Origin: Candidatus Methylomirabilota bacterium
GTDB lineage: Bacteria; Methylomirabilota; Methylomirabilia; Methylomirabilales; 2-02-FULL-66-22
DNA: 20,012 bases
Direction: 5' to 3'
NCBI GenBank assembly: GCA_016209725.1
Contig: JACQVO010000166.1
Coordinates: 1-20,012, forward strand
Positions 1 to 9,009 of this stretch are shown piece by piece (within the stretch, counting starts at the first letter, position 1; the number at the start of each line of letters is the position of its first letter). The position numbers and the translations under genes were made by a program. The notes under the pieces were generated by a model. That model saw only the letters and a list, made by a program, of their open reading frames with translations, ran no database searches and was not told the DNA's origin.

Positions 1-1
1 C

Positions 2-1183
<1,182 letters not shown>

Positions 1184-1277
1184 TGGTCGCAGCCAGGAAC
1201 CCCGAGCCGCCGCCCGCCGCGCCAGGTGAGGGCGCGCACTCGACCCACGGCCTCCTCGACGGTCCGCAACCCGCGGA

Positions 1278-1306
1278 ATGACAGCCGATGGCTGATCGCG
1301 TATGAT
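1278..1306 (+). promoter_or_regulatory. Sigma70-type promoter for zwf-glk-pgl
   Basis: ATGACA at 1278-1283 and TATGAT at 1301-1306 each match five of six bases of the -35 and -10 consensus, with the preferred 17-base spacer. Transcription would begin near 1312-1314, which makes the in-frame GTG at 1309 an unlikely start and favours ATG 1327. It stands out in an otherwise GC-rich 143-base gap after the glucosidase gene. No operator or terminator is obvious in the rest of that gap. Confidence 0.6.
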
Positions 1307-1326
1307 GGGTGCGGGAGGCGGCGGCG

Positions 1327-2865
1327 ATGGCGGACGACAGGACGGCGAGCGTATTCGGCAACCTGCCCGGGCAACCGGCCGGCCCCTGCGCCATGGTGAT
1401 CTTCGGGGCGGCGGGCGATCTCACCAAGCGCAAGCTGATCCCCGCCCTGTACAACCTGGCGCGGAGCGACCTCCTCCCGCGGGAGTTCGCCATCGTAGGC
1501 GTCGCCCGCGCCCCCCTGACCACCGACGAGTTCCGCCAGAGGATGACCCGGGAGATCCAGGAGTTCGCCACTGACCAGGTCGAGCCCGGCCTCTGGGAGT
1601 GGTTCGCGCAGCGCCTGCACTACCTGCCGGGAAACTTCGAGGCCCCCCAGGTGTATCCGGAGCTCCGGAAGCTCCTGGAAACCGTGGACCGGGAGCACGG
1701 AACGCGCGGGAACTACTTCTACTACCTGGCCACCAGCCCCGGCTTCTTCGCCGGGGTGACGAGGCGTCTGGGAGAGGTCGGGCTCGTCCAGGAAGAAAAT
1801 GGGCGGTGGCGCCGGGTCATCATCGAGAAGCCTTTCGGGCAGGACCTGGATTCGGCGATCGCGCTGAATCGCGCCCTGGGCGCGATCCTGGCCGAGCGCC
1901 AGATCTACCGGATCGACCATTATCTGGGCAAGGAGACGGTCCAGAATATCCTGGTGCTGCGATTCGCCAACGGCATCTTCGAGCCCATCTGGAACCGCCG
2001 CTACATCGACCACGTCCAGATCACCGTGGCCGAGACCGTGGGCGTGGAGCAGCGCGGCAACTACTACGAGGAGGCGGGGGCGCTCCGGGACATGGTCCCG
2101 AACCACATCTTCCAGCTCATCACCCTCACGGCGATGGAGCCCCCCATCTCCTTCGAGGCCAATGCCGTCCGGGACGAGCAGGCCAAGATTCTGCGGGCCA
2201 TCCAGCCCCTGACGCCCGAGGAGGTGCTCGCGCGCACGGTCCGCGGGCAATACGGCGGGGGCAAGGTCGAGGGCGAGCGGGTGCCTGCGTATCCCTCCGA
2301 GGTCAAGGTCCCGCCGGACTCCAAGACCGAGACCTTCGTGGCGCTCAAGCTGTCCATCGACAATTGGCGTTGGGCCGATGTGCCCTTCTACCTCCGGACC
2401 GGCAAGCGCCTCCCCGCCCGCGTCACCGAGATCGCCATCCAGTTCAAGCGCGCCCCGTTCATCCTCTTCCGCAAGACCCCCGTGGAGCACCTGACCCCCA
2501 ACCAGCTTGTCGTCCACATCCAACCCGACGAGGGGATCTCCCTCAGCTTCGACGCCAAGATCCCGGGGGCCCTGGTGCGCCTGGGGACGGTGAACATGGC
2601 CTTCCAGTATAAGGACTACTTCGGCACGAAGCCCAGCACCGGCTATGAGCGGCTCCTGTATGATTGCATGACGGGGGATGCGACGCTGTTCCAGCGGGCC
2701 GACATGGTCGAGACCGGCTGGACCGTGGTGGCCCCGATCCTGGACCTGTGGAATGCCCTGCCGCCCCGGAGCTTCCCGAACTACGCCGCCGGCACGTGGG
2801 GGCCGCCGGAAGCCGACGAGCTGATGGAGCGCGACGGCCGGCAATGGCGGGGAATCGAGAAGTGA
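1327..2865 (+). CDS. zwf: Glucose-6-phosphate 1-dehydrogenase
   Basis: Oxidises glucose 6-phosphate to 6-phosphogluconolactone with NADP+ (or NAD+) in the cytoplasm, the first step of the oxidative pentose phosphate and Entner-Doudoroff routes. The dinucleotide-binding loop FGAAGDLTKRKL lies near residues 23-34. The substrate and catalytic block RIDHYLGKE carries His198, and a second active-site His is His260 in LRDMVPNHIFQ. EKPFGQD is also present. The 512-residue length is usual for the family. I chose ATG 1327 because GGGAGG at 1313-1318 sits 8 bases upstream and the GTG at 1309 lies before the expected transcription start. The stop overlaps the glk start as GTGA, so translation is probably coupled. 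Nothing is missing from the enzyme. Confidence 0.97.
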   Translation: MADDRTASVFGNLPGQPAGPCAMVIFGAAGDLTKRKLIPALYNLARSDLLPREFAIVGVARAPLTTDEFRQRMTREIQEFATDQVEPGLWEWFAQRLHYLPGNFEAPQVYPELRKLLETVDREHGTRGNYFYYLATSPGFFAGVTRRLGEVGLVQEENGRWRRVIIEKPFGQDLDSAIALNRALGAILAERQIYRIDHYLGKETVQNILVLRFANGIFEPIWNRRYIDHVQITVAETVGVEQRGNYYEEAGALRDMVPNHIFQLITLTAMEPPISFEANAVRDEQAKILRAIQPLTPEEVLARTVRGQYGGGKVEGERVPAYPSEVKVPPDSKTETFVALKLSIDNWRWADVPFYLRTGKRLPARVTEIAIQFKRAPFILFRKTPVEHLTPNQLVVHIQPDEGISLSFDAKIPGALVRLGTVNMAFQYKDYFGTKPSTGYERLLYDCMTGDATLFQRADMVETGWTVVAPILDLWNALPPRSFPNYAAGTWGPPEADELMERDGRQWRGIEK

Positions 2866-3842
2866 TCCTGGCGGGCGACATCGGCGGGACCAACACCCGC
2901 CTGGCGTTCGTCCAAACGACCGGCGACCGTTTGAAGCTGGCCGTGGAGGCCACCTATCCCAGCCGCGGGCACGGGAGCCTCGAAGCGATCCTCCGGAGGT
3001 TCGTATCGGAGCAGCCCCATCCCGTGGCTCAGGCCTGCTTCGGCGTGGCGGGACCCGTGCGGCACGGCCGTTGCGAGACCACCAACCTGCCGTGGGTGGT
3101 GGACGCACGTCACCTGTCGAGGGAGTTGGGCCTGGAAGCGGTGGGCCTCATCAACGACCTCGAGGCGAACGCCTACGGGATCGCGGTGCTCGAACCCACG
3201 GACTTCGTCGTCCTCAATACGGGGGCGCCCGACGCCGGGGGAAACGCCGCCATCATCTCGGCGGGGACCGGCCTCGGCGAGGCGGGACTGTACTGGGACG
3301 GGAAACAGCACCGGCCCTTCGCCACCGAGGGTGGCCACGCCACGTTTGCCCCCCGAACCCCTCTGGAGATGGATCTGCTGCATTTCTTGACCAAACAGTT
3401 CGGCCACGTAAGTTACGAACGGGTCCTCTCTGGTCCGGGCCTGGTGAACCTCTACACGTTCCTTCGGGACACGGACCGCGCCGAGGAACCGCCCTGGCTC
3501 GCGGAACGGCTGCGCCAGCAGGATCCCTCGGCCGTCATTTCCCAGGCCGCCCTGGAGGGCAAGAGCGCCCTCTGCGAGCAGGCGTTGGACCTCTTCGTGT
3601 CCCTCTACGGAGCGGAGGCGGGGAACCTCGCGCTGAAGGTTATGGCCACGGGCGGCGTATTTATCGGCGGGGGCATCGCGCCCAAGATCATCCGGAGGCT
3701 CCAGGGCGCGTCATTCCTGGCCGCCTTCACCGCCAAGGGCCGGATGCGCCCCCTCCTGGAGGCCATGCCCGTCCGGGTGATCTTGAATGACAAGACAGCC
3801 CTGCTCGGGGCCGTCCGCTACGCCGGACGCGGCGCCGACTAG
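2862..3842 (+). CDS. glk: Glucokinase (Glk family)
   Basis: Phosphorylates glucose with ATP to give glucose 6-phosphate, the substrate of the preceding enzyme. It is of the bacterial Glk type rather than ROK type. The phosphate-binding loop AGDIGGTNTRLA is at the N-terminus. Asp99 in NDLEANAYG matches the catalytic base region of E. coli Glk, and EGGHATFAPR is the typical glucose-contact block. GTGLGEAGL and the late GGVFIGGGIAPK are also present. GTG 2862 overlaps the zwf stop (GTGA) and has GGGGAA seven bases upstream, and it gives the usual N-terminus. An in-frame ATG at 2844 would add six residues and is the alternative. The 326-residue length is normal. Confidence 0.95.
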   Translation: MILAGDIGGTNTRLAFVQTTGDRLKLAVEATYPSRGHGSLEAILRRFVSEQPHPVAQACFGVAGPVRHGRCETTNLPWVVDARHLSRELGLEAVGLINDLEANAYGIAVLEPTDFVVLNTGAPDAGGNAAIISAGTGLGEAGLYWDGKQHRPFATEGGHATFAPRTPLEMDLLHFLTKQFGHVSYERVLSGPGLVNLYTFLRDTDRAEEPPWLAERLRQQDPSAVISQAALEGKSALCEQALDLFVSLYGAEAGNLALKVMATGGVFIGGGIAPKIIRRLQGASFLAAFTAKGRMRPLLEAMPVRVILNDKTALLGAVRYAGRGAD

Positions 3843-3856
3843 AGCGCACGGGGACG

Positions 3857-4618
3857 GTGGAAGGGCCTGAGATCCGCGTCCTGGCAGATGTCGGGGAAGT
3901 GTGCCGGGCGGCGGCGGAAGAGTTCGTCCGCCAAGCGGACGGATTCGTGCGGACCAACGGGCGGTTCACCGTCGCTCTTTCCGGCGGTTCGACCCCCAGG
4001 GGGCTCTACCGGCTCCTCGCCGGAGAAGGAGAGTCGGCGCTCCCGGGCCGCATCCCGTGGCGGCAGATCCACGTTTTCTGGGGGGACGAGCGCCATGTCC
4101 CGCCCGACCACCCCGACAGCAACTATCGCATGGCGCGCGAGGCCCTGCTGTCCCGAGTCCCCGTCCCGCCCGAGAATATCCACCGGATCCCGGCGGAAAA
4201 CCCGGACGCCGTATTCGCGGCCGAGCAGTACGCGCAGACGCTCCACGACGCCTTCCGGTTGACAGCCGGCCAATTTCCTCGATTCGATTTGATCCTCCTG
4301 GGGATGGGGCCGGACGGACACACGGCCTCGCTGTTTCCGGGGACCGAAGCCCTCCGCGAGCGGGAGAGGCCTGTCGTCGCCCAGTGGGTCGAGACATTCC
4401 AAGCCTCCCGGATCACCCTGACACTTCCCGTGCTGAACAACGCCGCCTGCGTCATCTTCCTCGTCGCCGGACAGGAAAAGGCCGAGACCCTGCGGGCCGT
4501 CCTGCAGGGCGGCGGTCAGCCCGACCGATTTCCGGCCCAGCTCATCCGCCCCGCCCGCGGCAGGCTCCTGTGGATCCTTGACCGGGCGGCGGCGCGACTC
4601 CTGACCTCCCTGGGGTGA
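3857..4618 (+). CDS. pgl: 6-phosphogluconolactonase
   Basis: Hydrolyses 6-phosphogluconolactone to 6-phosphogluconate, the product step after zwf. The 253-residue protein has the SugarP_isomerase/DevB layout. SGGSTPRGLYRLL (about residues 43-55) is the phosphate site. FWGDERHVPPDHPDSNYRMA is the second conserved block. LLGMGPDGHTASLFPG contains the expected catalytic His155. The GTG start lies 14 bases after the glk stop with a G-rich ribosome-binding region immediately upstream, so the three genes form one operon. The order zwf-glk-pgl covers everything from free glucose to 6-phosphogluconate. No downstream edd, eda or gnd gene follows here. Confidence 0.95.
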   Translation: MEGPEIRVLADVGEVCRAAAEEFVRQADGFVRTNGRFTVALSGGSTPRGLYRLLAGEGESALPGRIPWRQIHVFWGDERHVPPDHPDSNYRMAREALLSRVPVPPENIHRIPAENPDAVFAAEQYAQTLHDAFRLTAGQFPRFDLILLGMGPDGHTASLFPGTEALRERERPVVAQWVETFQASRITLTLPVLNNAACVIFLVAGQEKAETLRAVLQGGGQPDRFPAQLIRPARGRLLWILDRAAARLLTSLG

Positions 4619-4620
4619 GC

Positions 4621-4743
4621 ATGGAAGATTTCGCGCCTTTCTTTCGGGCGAACACCTGGCGTAGGTGGTGGGAGGGTGCCACCCGCCGCCGCGGAGCGAT
4701 CGCCCGGAAACTTCCCTCACGGATTGACGGAGCGATCGGATGA
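4621..4743 (+). CDS. Possible 40-residue ORF coupled to both neighbours
   Basis: An ATG two bases after the pgl stop opens a 40-codon frame whose TGA overlaps the glycosyltransferase ATG as ATGA. The peptide begins MEDFAPFFRANTW, is rich in Trp and Arg (WRRWW, TRRR) and resembles no family I recognise. The upstream GGGGTGAG is too close to the ATG for a normal ribosome-binding site, so expression would depend on reinitiation after pgl. Perfect filling of the gap suggests translation but may be chance in a high-GC gap. A short imperfect hairpin (TTCGC 4630-4634 with GCGAA 4648-4652) lies inside it. Confidence 0.3.
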   Translation: MEDFAPFFRANTWRRWWEGATRRRGAIARKLPSRIDGAIG

Positions 4744-5513
4744 AACCGCGGCTGTCCCTCATCATCCCGACGCGGAACGACGCGGCGGCGCTCCGACGGA
4801 CCCTGGACTCCCTGGGCGGCCTCATCGGAATCGGGGAGGCCGAGATCATCGTGGCGGCCTCGGGCGATCCGGAGGAGACGACGCGCGCGGTGGGGGGAAG
4901 GGCCCAGCTCCTTTTCCCCGGCGGCTCCACCCGGGCGGCGCTGATGAACGCCGGCGCGTCCGCTGCGTGCGCCGATTTCCTGTTCTTCGTCCACGCCGAC
5001 TCCTTTCCGCCGGTCAATGCCCTGGCCGTGATCGAGCGCGCCCTGGCCGACGGACGGGCGGTGGGCGGCGCCTTCGAGCACCGCTTCGCGGAGCCCGGAT
5101 GGAGCCTGTGCGCCATCACGTGGATCAACCGTATCCGTTACCGGATCACCCGGAACTATTACGGGGACCAGGGGATATTCGTGCGGGCATCGGTGTTCCG
5201 GCAGATCGGTGGCTATAGGCCCATGGCCCTCCTGGAGGACCTCGATTTCAGCCAGCGCCTGAACCGCCTCGGGCGGACCGTCCTCATCCGGGTCCCTCTC
5301 CGCACGTCCGGGCGGCGCTTCCTGGTGTGCGGCCCGTGGCGCACCTTCTTCTTCATCGTCTGGCTGCTCTTCCTCCACACCCTGCGTCTCGACACCCAGC
5401 GCTACGCGGAGCGCTGGCGCGGCCCGGCCGATCGGCCCCCCGGCAGCCCGTGGCCCCGGGGTTCCCGGCGGAAGCGGGCCGCCGGACGGCGGGAAGGCCT
5501 CCGGGGTCCCTGA
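4740..5513 (+). CDS. Family 2 glycosyltransferase, TIGR04283 type
   Basis: A GT-A nucleotidyl-sugar-type transferase. The N-terminus LSLIIPTRNDAAALRRTL is the usual GT2 start, EIIVAASGDPEE replaces the first Asp-containing strand, and FVHADSFPP is the metal/nucleotide DxD-like motif near residue 84. YYGDQGIFVRASVF and MALLEDLDFSQRL are the blocks typical of the group named rSAM/selenodomain-associated transferase 2. A hydrophobic stretch, WRTFFFIVWLLFLHTLRL (near residues 200-217), suggests membrane association. The last 30 residues are a basic, Pro/Arg-rich extension not usual in the family, which is normally about 220-235 residues long. GGAG at 4730-4733 precedes ATG 4740. Donor and acceptor are unknown. 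Confidence 0.88.
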   Translation: MKPRLSLIIPTRNDAAALRRTLDSLGGLIGIGEAEIIVAASGDPEETTRAVGGRAQLLFPGGSTRAALMNAGASAACADFLFFVHADSFPPVNALAVIERALADGRAVGGAFEHRFAEPGWSLCAITWINRIRYRITRNYYGDQGIFVRASVFRQIGGYRPMALLEDLDFSQRLNRLGRTVLIRVPLRTSGRRFLVCGPWRTFFFIVWLLFLHTLRLDTQRYAERWRGPADRPPGSPWPRGSRRKRAAGRREGLRGP

Positions 5514-5659
5514 GGGAGATCGGTTCCCGTCAGCCCGCCAATCATCCGAATCGCTGAGGCCTCAACCGCTGTCTAAGAGATAGGGACTGGGCCGCGCCCA
5601 AGCCGCCCGAGGCGACAACGCCGTGGCGGAGGCGCGGACTGAAAGGAGTCACTTTTCCC
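5514..5659 (+). other. Intergenic region before the aquaporin gene
   Basis: The 146 bases after the glycosyltransferase stop contain no convincing ORF. No promoter with both boxes and no terminator is visible. The only clear element is the aquaporin ribosome-binding site AGGAGT at 5643-5648. Confidence 0.5.
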
Positions 5660-6475
5660 ATGCGCGGCGCGCTGATGCGGCACTGGCCGGAGTATCTGAT
5701 GGAGGCCGCCGGTCTCGCCGCCTTCATGATTTCGGCATGCCTCTTCGCCACGATTCTCGAACATCCGGGCTCAGCCGTGCGGCGGGCCATCGCGGACCCC
5801 TTTCTCCGGCGAATGCTGATGGGCCTGGCGATGGGGATGACGGCCGTGACGGTCATCTATTCGCCCTGGGGCAAACAATCCGGAGCGCATCTCAATCCAT
5901 CCGTTACGCTGACCTTCCTCCGGCTGGGAAAGGTTGCTCCGTGGGATGCCCTATTCTATGTCCTGGCTCAGTTCGTCGGCGGCATTGCCGGAGTCGTGGT
6001 TGCCACGATGGTCCTGGGGGGTCGGCTGGGGGATCCTTCGGTCAACTATGTCGCCACAGTCCCGGGACCCAGCGGACCGGGCTTGGCGTTCCTGGCCGAG
6101 CTGACCATCTCTTTCGGCCTCGTGTCCGTGGTCCTGATCGTCTCCAACACAGCGGGGCTGGCGCGATTTACCGGCCTCTTTGCCGGGGTGCTGGTGGCGA
6201 CCTACATCATGCTGGAGGCTCCCATCTCCGGCATGAGCATGAATCCTGCCCGGACGTTCGGATCCGCTCTTTCGGGGCAGGTCTGGACGGCCCTGTGGAT
6301 CTACCTCACCGCGCCGCTCCTGGGGATGCTATTGGCGGCAAGCCTGTATGACGGGCTTTGGGGGACGCAGGGGGTCATCTGCGCGAAGCTGCACCACCAT
6401 AATCACAAACGTTGCATTTTCCGGTGTGGGTACCCGGCCTCGAAGGGGTTGCCAAGGGCGGGAAGCACGCCCTGA
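5660..6475 (+). CDS. Aquaporin / MIP-family channel with Cys-His C-terminal tail
   Basis: An inner-membrane channel for water or small neutral solutes. Two half-helix motifs are present: AHLNPSVTL with Asn79 (NPS variant of NPA) and SMNPARTFGSAL with Asn195 (canonical NPA). Hydrophobic segments around them account for the expected six helices. The first 55 residues hold one long hydrophobic segment after a short charged start. After the last helix comes an uncommon cytoplasmic tail with C241-x3-H245-H-H and then C252-x3-C256, which could bind a metal. AGGAGT at 5643-5648 lies 11 bases before ATG 5660. It stands alone between the glycosyltransferase and a regulator, so its physiological solute is not indicated. 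Confidence 0.92.
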   Translation: MRGALMRHWPEYLMEAAGLAAFMISACLFATILEHPGSAVRRAIADPFLRRMLMGLAMGMTAVTVIYSPWGKQSGAHLNPSVTLTFLRLGKVAPWDALFYVLAQFVGGIAGVVVATMVLGGRLGDPSVNYVATVPGPSGPGLAFLAELTISFGLVSVVLIVSNTAGLARFTGLFAGVLVATYIMLEAPISGMSMNPARTFGSALSGQVWTALWIYLTAPLLGMLLAASLYDGLWGTQGVICAKLHHHNHKRCIFRCGYPASKGLPRAGSTP

Positions 6476-6492
6476 CTCTCGAGAACCACCAC

Positions 6493-6510
6493 ATCGCGGA
6501 CTCCCGCGAT
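6493..6510 (+). terminator. Hairpin after the aquaporin gene (terminator-like, no U-tract)
   Basis: A perfect 7-bp stem (ATCGCGG with CCGCGAT) and a 4-base loop lie 18 bases after the aquaporin stop. The following bases are TCAACC, not a T-run, so it would be a weak or factor-assisted terminator, or an mRNA 3' end stabiliser. Confidence 0.35.
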
Positions 6511-6619
6511 TCAACCGGCTCCAAGTTCAACCGCCCGCACTGCGAACACACCCTCCGTCCCGGCCCCCCACCAGAATAATCTACGGAAGACCCGCCCTTG
6601 CCTTTTCCCGCTAACCGTG

Positions 6620-6634
6620 TGAGTATTTCACTCA
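6620..6634. promoter_or_regulatory. Inverted repeat TGAGT-N5-ACTCA, candidate operator
   Basis: Perfect 5-bp arms around ATTTC. It is followed directly by TGG-N9-GC spacing (6635-6649) that weakly resembles a -24/-12 promoter lacking the TT of the -12 box. It could be an operator or activator site for the downstream regulator gene; no binding protein can be named. Confidence 0.3.
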
Positions 6635-6754
6635 TGGCGGAATTGGGGCCCAGACGCCCGGGATGCCCCGCAAGGAATCTTGGATCCGAAGGGCTGGGGG
6701 AGGGGGGCAGGCCCTGAAAGTCACCCTCCGCGGAGCCTGGCCTTTCAGGCAGCG

Positions 6755-6770
6755 TTCCCGGCACCGGGAA
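6755..6770. promoter_or_regulatory. Palindrome TTCCCGG-CA-CCGGGAA, candidate operator
   Basis: A 16-base near-perfect palindrome ends 31 bases before ATG 6802. It is followed by GTATGGGCTTGCT, which resembles the -12 half (GTATGCTCTTGCT) of the sigma54-like site at 9006-9021 but lacks a -24 GG at the right distance. A regulator-binding site is likely; autoregulation is inference. Confidence 0.35.
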
Positions 6771-6801
6771 AGTATGGGCTTGCTGTAGCGATTCACTCAC
6801 C

Positions 6802-8955
6802 ATGCAACATCCGCAGGCCACCGAGGGGACCGAAGGAGAAGCGCAGCGCTATCGCACGCTCCTGGAAGTCAATAACGCCGTCATCTCGAACCTCACGCGC
6901 GAACCCCTCTTCCACGCCATCGCCCAGGCCCTCCGGCGCGTCTTTCCCGTCGACCGCACCGCCATCTTCCTCCACGATCCGGCCCGGGACGTCCTGCGCC
7001 TTTTCATGCTGGAGTCGTCCCTTCCCTCCTCGTATTTCCACGTCGACCTGGAGATGCCTTCAGAGGAAAGCCACGTGGGGTGGGTCTTCCAACATCAGCG
7101 ACCCCTGCTTCGGCGCGACCTCGAACGGGAGCGCCAGTATCCCATGGAGGATCGAGCCTTCGACGACGGGGTCCGGTCCTACGTGATCGTTCCCCTGATT
7201 GCGAGGGGAAAGCCCATCGGCACCTTGGCGGTGGCGAGCACGCGCACGCACCAGTACTCCGAATCCGACGCCGGCTTCCTGCAAGAGGCGGCCAACCAGA
7301 TCGCCCTGGCCGTGGAGAACATGACGGCCTACGAGAAGCTGGAACGAGAGGGGGCCCTCCGGCGACATGCTGAGGCAATGCTCCGGTCCATCATGGAGGG
7401 GACGGCAGCGGTGACCGGCTTCGACTTCTTCCATTCGCTGGTTCGCCACCTGGCCGCCGCCCTGCAAGTCCGGTACGCCTTCTTGGCGGAATGCGTGGAT
7501 CAGGAATACCGGAGGGTCCGCACACTCGCATTCTGGAGGGGGGACGATTTCGGAGAGAATTTTGAGTTCGATCTCCCCGGGACCCCGTGCCAGGGAGTGG
7601 TGGAAGGCGCCGTCAGTTGTTACGCCAGGAACCTGCAGGCGCTTTTCCCGGAGGACAGAGTCCTTGCGGACCTGGAAGCGGAGAGTTACCTGGGCATCCC
7701 GATGCGCGATTCCAGCGGCCGGGTGATCGGTCACCTGGCCGTGCTGGATGACAAGCCGCTGGACGAAGACCCCCGCAGGACATCGGTCGTCGGCATTTTT
7801 GCCGCCAGGGCAGGCGCGGAACTGGAGCGCAAGCACGCGGAGGAGGCGCTGCGGATCGCCCACCTGGAGGTGGAAAGGCTCAAGAACCGCTTGCAGGCAG
7901 AGAACGTGTACCTGCAGGAGGAAATCCGCCGGGAGCACGACTTCGTGGAAATGGTCGGGAGCAGTCCGGCCCTCCTGGCGGCGCTCCGCAAGGTCGAGCA
8001 GGTCGCCCCCACCGATTCCACCGTCCTGCTTTCTGGGGAGACGGGGACCGGCAAGGAGCTGATCGCGCGCGCCGTCCACAACCGGAGCGCCCGAAAAGTT
8101 CGTCCCCTGGTGAAGGTGAATTGCAGCGCCATTTCCGGGGGCCTGGTGGAGAGCGAGCTGTTCGGCCACGTGAAGGGCGCCTTCACGGGCGCCATTGAGC
8201 GGCGCGTCGGGCGTTTCGAGCTGGCCGACGGCGGCACCATCTTCCTGGATGAGGTCGGAGAGCTGCCGCTGGAGACCCAGGTCAAGCTGCTGCGCGTTCT
8301 CCAGGAGGGGGAGTTCGAGGCGGTGGGCAGCAGCAAGACGGTTCGCGTGGACGTGCGGGTCATCGCCGCAACGAACCGCGATCTCGAAGAGGCGGTCCGG
8401 GCCGGCCGGTTCCGGTCGGACCTCTTCTACCGTCTGAATGTCTTCCCCCTCAAGGTGCCACCCCTGCGCGAGCGCAGGTCGGACATCCCCCAGCTCGTGA
8501 TGTTCTTCCTCTCCCGCTTCTCGAAACGGTTTGGCAAGGGGATCGAGACCGTATCCCAGGAGACACTGGATCGCCTGACCGGTTATCCATGGCCCGGGAA
8601 TGTCCGGGAGCTCCAGAATGTCATCGAGCGCGCAGCGATTCTCTCCCAGGAACCGTGCCTGAGGCTCGGCCCCGACTTCCTGCCGGCCGAAGGATCGGAG
8701 CATCCACCCCGCGCTGGGGTGGGAGGAGACGGCAGCGATCCCGGAGCACTGCCAGGCTCCGGGGGAGGATCACCTCCGGGGCCATTGACCCTGGAGGAGG
8801 TGGAGAGGCGCCACATCCTGGCGGTCCTTGAGCAGACCGGAGGAGTGGTCGAGGGCGCCAGGGGGGCGGCCAGAATTCTCAACCTCCATCCAAACACGTT
8901 GCGCAGCCGAATGAAGAAACTCGGCATAAGGCGCCCCTCCCACGAGATATCGTAG
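6802..8955 (+). CDS. Sigma54-dependent transcriptional activator (GAF-GAF-AAA+-Fis HTH)
   Basis: A 717-residue enhancer-binding protein that uses ATP hydrolysis to remodel sigma54 RNA polymerase. Two GAF domains, about residues 20-172 and 195-355, form the sensory half, like FhlA. The second contains the GTPCQGVVEG and AESYLGIPM blocks common in GAF sensors. A coiled coil (350-385) leads to the AAA+ core with Walker A GETGTGKE (412-419), an intact GAFTGA sigma54-contact loop (459-464), Walker B GGTIFLDEVGEL and the FRSDLFYRLNVF arginine region. After a Gly/Pro-rich linker, a Fis-type helix-turn-helix closes the protein (about 675-710). There is no receiver domain, so control is by ligand or redox signals through GAF. 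The effector is not visible. No strong ribosome-binding site precedes ATG 6802. Confidence 0.94.
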   Translation: MQHPQATEGTEGEAQRYRTLLEVNNAVISNLTREPLFHAIAQALRRVFPVDRTAIFLHDPARDVLRLFMLESSLPSSYFHVDLEMPSEESHVGWVFQHQRPLLRRDLERERQYPMEDRAFDDGVRSYVIVPLIARGKPIGTLAVASTRTHQYSESDAGFLQEAANQIALAVENMTAYEKLEREGALRRHAEAMLRSIMEGTAAVTGFDFFHSLVRHLAAALQVRYAFLAECVDQEYRRVRTLAFWRGDDFGENFEFDLPGTPCQGVVEGAVSCYARNLQALFPEDRVLADLEAESYLGIPMRDSSGRVIGHLAVLDDKPLDEDPRRTSVVGIFAARAGAELERKHAEEALRIAHLEVERLKNRLQAENVYLQEEIRREHDFVEMVGSSPALLAALRKVEQVAPTDSTVLLSGETGTGKELIARAVHNRSARKVRPLVKVNCSAISGGLVESELFGHVKGAFTGAIERRVGRFELADGGTIFLDEVGELPLETQVKLLRVLQEGEFEAVGSSKTVRVDVRVIAATNRDLEEAVRAGRFRSDLFYRLNVFPLKVPPLRERRSDIPQLVMFFLSRFSKRFGKGIETVSQETLDRLTGYPWPGNVRELQNVIERAAILSQEPCLRLGPDFLPAEGSEHPPRAGVGGDGSDPGALPGSGGGSPPGPLTLEEVERRHILAVLEQTGGVVEGARGAARILNLHPNTLRSRMKKLGIRRPSHEIS

Positions 8956-8991
8956 TTATCCCTGAACCAACGGACCACTCCCACTTTTGCG

Positions 8992-9009
8992 CCCACGACA
9001 TTTCGTGGG
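8992..9009. promoter_or_regulatory. Inverted repeat CCCACGA-N4-TCGTGGG overlapping a -24 box
   Basis: A perfect 7-bp inverted repeat with a 4-base centre begins 36 bases after the activator stop. Its last bases (TGG) are also the -24 element of the sigma54-like promoter at 9006-9021. A protein bound here would block or position polymerase. As RNA it could form a hairpin, but no T-run follows, so a terminator is less likely. Confidence 0.45.

Larger units (their letters stand above)
6476..6801 (+). other. Intergenic region with several inverted repeats upstream of the sigma54 activator gene
   Basis: These 326 bases hold no ORF with credible coding character. They contain four inverted repeats. 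A hairpin ATCGCGG/CCGCGAT (6493-6510, 4-base loop) lies just after the aquaporin stop, with no T-run. TGAGT/ACTCA is at 6620-6634, CCTGAAAG/CTTTCAGG at 6713-6749, and TTCCCGG/CCGGGAA at 6755-6770. A weak GG-N10-GC match to sigma54 promoters follows the second repeat at 6635-6650. The region is the natural place for the promoter and autoregulatory sites of the following gene. Confidence 0.6.

Noticed and set aside
1309..1326. GTG 1309 as zwf start
   Set aside because: It lies upstream of the expected transcription start, and ATG 1327 has a well-spaced ribosome-binding site.
6755..6784. Full sigma54 promoter before the activator gene
   Set aside because: TTGCT is present at 6780-6784, but the bases at the required -24 position are AAA, so only a half-match remains.
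6375..6821. Minus-strand frame across the intergenic region before the activator
   Set aside because: Low-complexity product, no ribosome-binding site, and it crosses several inverted repeats and the aquaporin end.
7060..8703. 547-codon open frame on the minus strand
   Set aside because: Opposite the sigma54 activator gene and without recognisable motifs.
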